Below are positions 50,200 through 54,971 of a stretch of 54,971 nt of DNA, one piece after another. The notes below the pieces were generated by a model. It was not told where the DNA came from. It did not search any database and worked only from the letters and a program-made list of their open reading frames with translations. Position 1 is the first letter of the stretch. Each line of letters starts with the position of its first letter. Origin of the DNA: Methanobacteriota archaeon (GTDB lineage: Archaea > Thermoplasmatota > Poseidoniia > Poseidoniales > Thalassarchaeaceae); the NCBI GenBank assembly GCA_002722735.1, contig PBMR01000002.1, positions 1 to 54,971 on the forward strand, in the 5' to 3' direction. A program made the translations under genes and the position numbers.

Positions 50200-51801
50200 T
50201 CAAGCGTTCGGGCCCGTCATCCGATCGGCCTTGACCCATTCGTCGAATTGCTCTTCGGTCAGCATCTCGAGTTCGAGGGCGCTCTGTCTTAGGGTCAGGT
50301 GATTCTCATGAGCGTTCTTGGCTATCTTGGCAGCATTATCGTATCCGATATGAGGATTGAGTGCGGTGACGAGCATCAATGAGTTCTCGAGGTGCTCGGC
50401 AATCTTAGCCTCGTTGGCTATTAGTCCGGTTACGCACCTGTCCGCGAATGAGCGGCACGTGTCCGAGATGAGGCGAACACTGTGCAACAGGTTGTGGATC
50501 ATCATTGGTTTGAACACATTGAGTTCAAAGTTGCCCTGGCTACCACCGATAGAAATGGCGGTTTGATTGCCCATGACCTGGCAGCACACCATTGTCATCG
50601 CTTCGGACTGCGTCGGGTTCACCTTTCCAGGCATGATGCTCGACCCGGGCTCATTGGCAGGCAGTGCCAACTCTCCGAAGCCGCAGCGCGGCCCGGAGCC
50701 GAGCCATCTGATGTCATTTGCTATCTTCATCAGAGATGCGGCTAGGGTATTGAGCGCTCCAGATGCAGCAACTATCGCGTCGTGTGCGGCGAGCTGTGCG
50801 AACTTGTTCTCAGCGCTGATGAAGGGGAGATCGGTCTTCTCCGCTATTCTGTGCGCGACTTGGTCGGCGAAGTCAGGACTCGTATTCAGGCCCGTTCCCA
50901 CGGCTGTACCACCGAGGGCCAACTCGTAGAGATCGGTGAGGGCGTTCTCCGCCCTGATGACGTCGGCGTCCAGCATGGCGACGTAGGCGCTGAACTCCTG
51001 GCCCAAGGTCAGTGGAACCGCATCCATGAGATGAGTCCTGCCAATCTTGACGATTTTAGCGAACTCGTCGGACTTCTCTGCCAGTGCAGTTCGCAGGTAC
51101 CTCACTGCTGGTATCAACGTGTGATGAAGCTCCTCGGCTGCAGCGATGTGCATCGCCGTGGGAAATGTGTCGTTGCTAGACTGGGCTCGATTGACGTGGT
51201 CGTTGGGATGAACGGGCGATTTGCTGCCGAGCTTCCCCCCTGCCACCTCGATGGCTCTGTTAGCGATTACCTCGTTAGCATTCATATTGGTCTGTGTTCC
51301 CGAACCAGTCTGCCATATTCTCAGAGGAAAGTGCCCATCAAGAGATCCACAAATGACTTCGTCACAAGCAGTGATAATCATGTCACCAATCTCAGGTTCT
51401 AACCCTCCGAGGTCTACGTTGGTTTCCGCAGCAGCCTGCTTGAGGATTCCGAAGGCCCTAATCACGGAACGAGGCATGATGTCATCCCCGATGTCAAAAT
51501 TCATCAGAGATCGGGCGGTCTGGGCACCGTAGTACCTGTCAGCAGGGACTTCGACCTCGCCCATCGTGTCCTTCTCAATCCGGACTTTTCCTGGTTTGGA
51601 CTGTGCTTGCCTAGGCTCGGGCTCGGGGCTGGCTCTGCTGGACACCTTGCCTCCAGCAAGAGAGCCCTCAATCATCCTAGTTACCGTTGCCGAGCGTCCG
51701 CTCTCACGACCCTTGCCGACCCTCGCATCTAGTCTGCGTGCCAATTCCTCTGGTATGCTGATGGTGATAATCCTGCGATTACCAGCGCGGTGCTTCGCCA
51801 T
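50200..51801 (-). CDS. fumC: Class II fumarate hydratase with N-terminal ribbon-helix-helix domain
   Basis: 533 residues. Residues about 9-50 ([20 protein letters not shown] then [14 protein letters not shown]) match a ribbon-helix-helix (CopG/Arc) DNA-binding domain. A Pro/Glu/Gln-rich linker (about 51-72) leads into a full-length class II fumarase from [23 protein letters not shown] to the end. The fumarase signature [11 protein letters not shown] and the substrate-site stretches [31 protein letters not shown] and [17 protein letters not shown] are intact, so activity (fumarate + H2O to malate) is expected. No stop codon lies between the two parts. Normal FumC is about 460 residues, which the body alone provides. 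The ATG at 51801 sits in an AT-rich promoter and the mRNA is probably leaderless. Confidence 0.93.
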   Translation of the reverse strand: MAKHRAGNRRIITISIPEELARRLDARVGKGRESGRSATVTRMIEGSLAGGKVSSRASPEPEPRQAQSKPGKVRIEKDTMGEVEVPADRYYGAQTARSLMNFDIGDDIMPRSVIRAFGILKQAAAETNVDLGGLEPEIGDMIITACDEVICGSLDGHFPLRIWQTGSGTQTNMNANEVIANRAIEVAGGKLGSKSPVHPNDHVNRAQSSNDTFPTAMHIAAAEELHHTLIPAVRYLRTALAEKSDEFAKIVKIGRTHLMDAVPLTLGQEFSAYVAMLDADVIRAENALTDLYELALGGTAVGTGLNTSPDFADQVAHRIAEKTDLPFISAENKFAQLAAHDAIVAASGALNTLAASLMKIANDIRWLGSGPRCGFGELALPANEPGSSIMPGKVNPTQSEAMTMVCCQVMGNQTAISIGGSQGNFELNVFKPMMIHNLLHSVRLISDTCRSFADRCVTGLIANEAKIAEHLENSLMLVTALNPHIGYDNAAKIAKNAHENHLTLRQSALELEMLTEEQFDEWVKADRMTGPNA

Positions 51802-51810
51802 GCAATAGCT

Positions 51811-51832
51811 ATTAATTAGTTATTAATAAATA
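51811..51832 (-). promoter_or_regulatory. AT-rich promoter and possible operator of the fumarase gene
   Basis: The palindrome ATTAAT occurs at 51811-51816 and again at 51822-51827, exactly 11 bp apart, one helical turn. The second lies within TTTATTAATA, the likely TATA box at about 21-31 bp from the ATG. Ribbon-helix-helix proteins often bind pairs of short palindromes spaced by a turn, so autoregulation by the fused domain is possible. AT-richness alone could produce these matches. Confidence 0.4.
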
Positions 51833-51854
51833 TTATTGAACATGGGGTATTGAG

Positions 51855-52337
51855 TCATATTCGTTCGACCCTAATGATCTGCTGTGGGGTGGAGGGTCTG
51901 TCCCCCGGAAGAGTCGGGGCTGATTCGATTGCTCGCACCACATCCATGCCCTTTGCTACCTCTCCAAAAACAGCGTGATTCCCATCAAGCCAAGGTGTTG
52001 GCACTGTTGTCAAGAAGAATTGGGACCCCCCAGTGTTTGGCCCTGCATTCGCCATTGAGAATATTCCCGGCTTGGTGTGACTCTTGGCCAATGCTGATGA
52101 TTCGCAAGGAATCCTCCAGCCAGGGTTTCCCGTGCCTGCCCTCCCGTTGTTCGGATCCCTAGAGTAGGGACATCCTCCTTGAATCATGAAATTACTGATG
52201 ATTCTGTGGAAATGAAGGCCGTCATAGAACTCATCATCCACGAGTTTGAGGAAGTTGGCCGTGGTATCCGGGCATTCGTCCGTGTAGAGTTCGATGTCGA
52301 TTTCTCCGGCACTCGTAGTCATCCTAACGTAGGTCAT
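51855..52337 (-). CDS. Cyclophilin-type peptidyl-prolyl cis-trans isomerase
   Basis: 160 residues from ATG 52337 (MTYVRMTTSAGEIDIELYTD), the usual start of the compact prokaryotic form; the frame extends to a TTG at 52364. It speeds proline isomerisation during protein folding. Landmarks: FLKLVDDEFYDGLHFHRIISNFMIQGGCP (active-site Arg and Gln region), GIFSMANAGPNTGGSQFFLTTVPTPWLDGNHAVFGEVAKGMDVV (with the SQFF and WLDGxHxVFG signatures). It has no signal peptide and is probably cytoplasmic. It is on the strand of fumC, 54 bp upstream of it, and 50 bp after the CsaA-like gene. Confidence 0.95.
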   Translation of the reverse strand: MTYVRMTTSAGEIDIELYTDECPDTTANFLKLVDDEFYDGLHFHRIISNFMIQGGCPYSRDPNNGRAGTGNPGWRIPCESSALAKSHTKPGIFSMANAGPNTGGSQFFLTTVPTPWLDGNHAVFGEVAKGMDVVRAIESAPTLPGDRPSTPQQIIRVERI

Positions 52338-52387
52338 GTTGCACAGTGGACGTTCCAAGTTCAATATGGTATGTATCGAAGGTTTCG

Positions 52388-52792
52388 CTACGCCACTGTC
52401 GACCCCGGTAGTGTGTCGTCTGGTAACTCAAGAAGTCGTACGGTGCCGTCCGGTTCCAGTGCCCCGAGGACGAGGAACTGCGAGACGAAACCAGTTGGCA
52501 GTGTCTTGTCTCCTAAGTTGACGGCCCCGACTACTTTCCTTCCAATGAGTTGGCCGCGCGTGTAGTTGGTGATCTGAGCTGAACTCCAGAGCTTTCCAAT
52601 CACGGGACCGAAGTCTACTCTAATCTTGTAGGACGGCTTGCGCATCTCGGGGAATTCCTTGACATCGTCTATGATGCCAGTACGCATGTCGATCGAGAGG
52701 AACTCTCCAATCCCGATGTACTCCTTACGCTCCATCTTCGAGGGGTGGTATGGCTCGGTCTCGGAGTCGATCTCGTGCTGCCCCATCTTCAC
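52388..52792 (-). CDS. csaA: CsaA-like tRNA-binding-domain protein
   Basis: 134 residues. The EMAP-II/tRNA-binding OB fold of CsaA: LSIDMRTGIIDDVKEFPEMRKPSYKIRVDFGPVIGKLWSSAQITNYTRGQLIGRKVVGAVNLG, then FVSQFLVLGAL. CsaA has been described as a secretion-related chaperone and resembles the C-terminal domain of MetRS beta. The GTG at 52792 overlaps the pyrE stop (GTGA). ATG at 52786 is an alternative, two codons on. The first 30 residues differ from bacterial CsaA. Translational coupling with pyrE is suggested. Confidence 0.88.
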   Translation of the reverse strand: MKMGQHEIDSETEPYHPSKMERKEYIGIGEFLSIDMRTGIIDDVKEFPEMRKPSYKIRVDFGPVIGKLWSSAQITNYTRGQLIGRKVVGAVNLGDKTLPTGFVSQFLVLGALEPDGTVRLLELPDDTLPGSTVA

Positions 52793-53376
52793 CCGCCCGC
52801 AACATCCGACTTTACGAGCAGCGGGGCCAGTTCTATGCCGGCCTCGTCGAAGGCTTCAGCACCACCTTCCTGACGGTCGAGGATGGTGATGCAGGCAGCG
52901 ACCTCACATCTCATCTCGATGAGCCGCTGCGCGGCAATGAGCGCGGAGCCGCCTGTGGTAGTCACGTCTTCCAATAGCACCACCCTATCTCCCTCATTGA
53001 GGCTCGATCCCTCGATGCCCGGTGGGTTCCCGGTCTTCCTGCCACCCCTTCCCTTGGGTTGCTTGCGCACGATGAATCCCCGCAACTCCGACCCCCTACC
53101 TGCCTTGGCAATGGCAATGCCAGTCAGAGGAACCGCCCCTAGTTCGAGGCCTCCCACTGCATCAATCTGTCCGAGTTCCTCTATCTTGGCGTGAATGAGC
53201 ACACCCAGTAAGTGAGCGCATTCGGGATCCATCATGACTGGCTTCATGTCAAAGAAGTGGGTGCTCTGACGTCCGCTTGCTAGGGTGAAAGGTTCGTCTT
53301 CAGAGTGTAGGTAGGCTAGGTCGCGGACCCTGACGGCCAGTCGTCTCCTCGCTTCCTCCACGGTGGTTGACGTCAT
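52789..53376 (-). CDS. pyrE: Orotate phosphoribosyltransferase
   Basis: 195 residues from ATG 53376 (MTSTTVEEARRRLAVRVRDLAYLHSEDEPFTLASGRQS), which has GAGGGAAG directly upstream. The open frame runs on to 53625, but that part overlaps the divergent polymerase gene and is a shadow. It makes OMP from orotate and PRPP. The PRPP loop is VVLLEDVTTTGGSALIAAQRL, and the catalytic lysine region is GFIVRKQPKGRGGRKTG. SGRQSTHFFDMKPVM is the orotate-binding N-terminal strand. Its stop overlaps the CsaA-like start. It is divergent from DP2 with 132 bp between starts. Confidence 0.96.
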   Translation of the reverse strand: MTSTTVEEARRRLAVRVRDLAYLHSEDEPFTLASGRQSTHFFDMKPVMMDPECAHLLGVLIHAKIEELGQIDAVGGLELGAVPLTGIAIAKAGRGSELRGFIVRKQPKGRGGRKTGNPPGIEGSSLNEGDRVVLLEDVTTTGGSALIAAQRLIEMRCEVAACITILDRQEGGAEAFDEAGIELAPLLVKSDVAGG

Positions 53377-53508
53377 CTTCCCTCGCCTTGGCCTGACAGG
53401 AGTCGGATGAAGGTTGCCTTCGTGGGGGGGAGAATAGGACGAGATGGCGGTCAATGTTCTTGGACGGTCTAGTTCGATGGTGGGGTACTCGCAGCGGAGC
53501 GTGTGGCA

Positions 53509-54971
53509 ATGGCAGAGGGAGCGGCGGCGGCTGTAATCGATGTTCAGCGTCTGGAGGCCGAGCATGAAGCGTACCAGAATTGGCTGGAGAGCAGGATAGA
53601 GGAGGCGTACGTCGTCGCCTCTCAAGCCAAAGCAAATGGGCTTGACTTCAAGGAAACGATTGAGATACCCAGAGCCGCTGATCTGGCAAGCAGGACAGAG
53701 AAGTTACTTGAGGACCCATACCTATGTCCCAACCCAAAAGAACCCAATCAGGAGCCCTTGCGAATCCAGAGCCTGCTCCGTGAACTCCTAGATGCACACG
53801 ACCGAGAGACTGCTGCAATCACGATTTCACTGTCCGTGACCCGTCAGATGTTCTCTAGGACTGGGGACAAGCGGAGGTCTATCGACTCGGGCTTGAGGGT
53901 TGGTCTTGCTGTTCTGACGGAGGCCGTTCTAGTCGCACCGCTGGATGGGATAGGGAATGTTAGAATCCTGAACAACGCAGATGGATCGGAGTTTCTCTCG
54001 ATAGACTTCTGCGGGCCAATCAGAGCGGCTGGGGGGACGGCTCAGGCGCTCGGTGTTCTGATCGGTGATATCCTGAGGCGTGAGTTAGGCATCGGACGAT
54101 ACTACCCGACGGTGCCGGAAGTCGAGCGTGTGAAGGAGGAGTTCGGGCTCTACCGCATGAACCTGCAGTACAAGCCACCCCCAGAGGAGACCGAGGTCAT
54201 CGTCAATGCCTGTCCGGTGATGATTAACGGGGAGGAGACGGAGAGGATGGAATGCGCCGGATACAAGGAAGTCAAGAATGTCGTCAACGAGAATGGCTCC
54301 TATCGAACTAGGGTTCGTGGCGGCGTCATGCTGGTTATCGGTGAGGGACTGTGCCTGAAGGCACCGAAGATCCAGACCCATACCGAGCGTCTAGAGGTGC
54401 CCGGGTGGGAGTTCATCTCGCAGTTCGCCGACAAGGGGAAGCCCTCGGGCACTGATGATGCAGCGGCCAAGCGCCGTGTGATTCCCAAGCAGGACCGTTA
54501 CATGGGTGACGTGATTGCGGGCAGGCCGATTTTCGGTGAGCCAGGCGAGCCGGGGGGATTCAGACTGAGGTATGGCAGGAGTCGGGCCACCGGACTGGCT
54601 GCAGCTGGACTCAATCCGACCACGATGGAAGTGATGGGTGGATTTCTTTCGGTCGGCACTCAGATGAAGATCGAGGGGCCAGGCAAAGCCTGCGCAGTCA
54701 CCCCTTGCATCGACATAGAGGGTCCGACGGTTCTGCTCAAAGACGGTTCCTTCCTCCGAATCAATACCTCTGAGGAATGGGGAGAATGCGAGGGCAAAGT
54801 GGCCTCGATATGGGATTCTGGAGAGATCCTTCTGGGCTTCGGCGAGTTCTTCGAGAACAACAAGAGGCTAGTCCCAGCATCATACTCGAAAGACTGGTGG
54901 GCCTCGGATGTGGCCGAGGTACTAGATCATCACGACAAGGTCCAGACTTTCGCAGGCTTGCTCGGGGTCGA
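53509..54971 (+). CDS. polC: DNA polymerase D large subunit DP2 (N-terminal part)
   Basis: At least 487 residues; the C-terminus lies beyond the window, so the catalytic and zinc-finger parts are missing. DP2 is the catalytic subunit of PolD, the main replicative polymerase of euryarchaea. It was translated by hand from ATG 53509 (MAEGAAAAVIDVQRLEAEHE) and has no stop to the edge. Landmarks: LEDPYLCPNP, SIDFCGPIRAAGGTAQALGVLIGD, RRELGIGRYYPTVPEVERVKEE, YRTRVRGGVMLVIGEG and LCLKAPKIQTHTER. These match conserved DP2 blocks. It is divergent from pyrE. An intein in the missing part is possible, as in some DP2 genes, but is not seen here. Confidence 0.96.
   Translation, partial: MAEGAAAAVIDVQRLEAEHEAYQNWLESRIEEAYVVASQAKANGLDFKETIEIPRAADLASRTEKLLEDPYLCPNPKEPNQEPLRIQSLLRELLDAHDRETAAITISLSVTRQMFSRTGDKRRSIDSGLRVGLAVLTEAVLVAPLDGIGNVRILNNADGSEFLSIDFCGPIRAAGGTAQALGVLIGDILRRELGIGRYYPTVPEVERVKEEFGLYRMNLQYKPPPEETEVIVNACPVMINGEETERMECAGYKEVKNVVNENGSYRTRVRGGVMLVIGEGLCLKAPKIQTHTERLEVPGWEFISQFADKGKPSGTDDAAAKRRVIPKQDRYMGDVIAGRPIFGEPGEPGGFRLRYGRSRATGLAAAGLNPTTMEVMGGFLSVGTQMKIEGPGKACAVTPCIDIEGPTVLLKDGSFLRINTSEEWGECEGKVASIWDSGEILLGFGEFFENNKRLVPASYSKDWWASDVAEVLDHHDKVQTFAGLLGV

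Noticed and set aside
53377-53625. Extra 83 N-terminal residues of the pyrE frame
   Set aside because: They overlap the start of the polymerase gene. The family N-terminus and a ribosome-binding site both support ATG 53376.
1-54971. CRISPR arrays, insertion sequences and prophage
   Set aside because: No regularly spaced direct repeats with unique spacers, and no transposase, integrase or phage structural genes were seen.

Overview
The window looks like a chromosomal segment of a marine planktonic euryarchaeon, most likely Marine Group II (Candidatus Poseidoniales, Thermoplasmatota). Archaeal markers are a uS13-uS4-uS11-Rpo3 cluster, the large subunit of DNA polymerase D, an archaeal pantoate kinase, a type II methionine aminopeptidase, and TATA-like boxes 24-27 bp from several start codons (leaderless promoters). 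They sit among genes of bacterial appearance (bacterial-type LeuRS core, class II fumarase, MaeB-type malic enzyme, ATP-type PEP carboxykinase, ribulose-phosphate epimerase, a split NifJ-like oxidoreductase, BolA/CGFS glutaredoxin). That mosaic, together with giant secreted proteins, is typical of this lineage. The assignment is inferred from gene content only.

Layout. 1-10022 (minus strand): the N-terminal part of a secreted protein with calcium-binding DxDxDG repeats and a Gly-Gln tail that runs off the left edge, a small zinc-ribbon membrane protein, and a 2866-residue exported beta-propeller/FN3 protein with a C-terminal membrane anchor. 10458-14387: malic enzyme and PEP carboxykinase, convergent with overlapping ends. 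14483-20585: a very large polytopic membrane protein, an FKBP-like membrane-anchored protein and a methyltransferase. 20693-23125: ribosomal and RNA polymerase genes, then pantoate kinase. 24144-29612: a CDIN1-like (TPD-motif) nuclease homologue, LeuRS, a metallo-beta-lactamase-fold hydrolase and a LETM1-like protein. 29737-33281: a two-subunit 2-oxoacid:ferredoxin oxidoreductase. 33259-39384: GNAT, a zinc-ribbon/EF-hand protein, an SF1 helicase, RDD protein, YrdC-type protein and MetAP2. 39547-42283: a DMT exporter, glutaredoxin/BolA pair, Rpe and thioredoxin. 42280-49346: a MarR-HTH/STAND ATPase, an S15-type lipoprotein peptidase, a ferritin-VIT iron exporter, an M32 carboxypeptidase and a propeller protein. 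49347-50199: 850 bp without a convincing gene, purine-rich, repeat-bearing and full of perfect hairpins. 50200-54971: a fumarase with an N-terminal ribbon-helix-helix domain, cyclophilin, CsaA-like protein, PyrE and divergent DP2.

Malic enzyme, PEPCK, fumarase and the 2-oxoacid oxidoreductase all act around malate, oxaloacetate and pyruvate, so the window holds much of the C3/C4 node. Iron and redox handling recurs (BolA-Grx, ferritin-VIT exporter, thioredoxin, ferredoxin-type subunits).

The two most unusual items are the in-frame fusion of a ribbon-helix-helix DNA-binding domain to fumarase, with paired ATTAAT elements in its own promoter, and the structured intergenic region at about 49,390-50,180, which looks like an independently transcribed non-coding RNA. 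No tRNA, rRNA, CRISPR array or insertion sequence was recognised.
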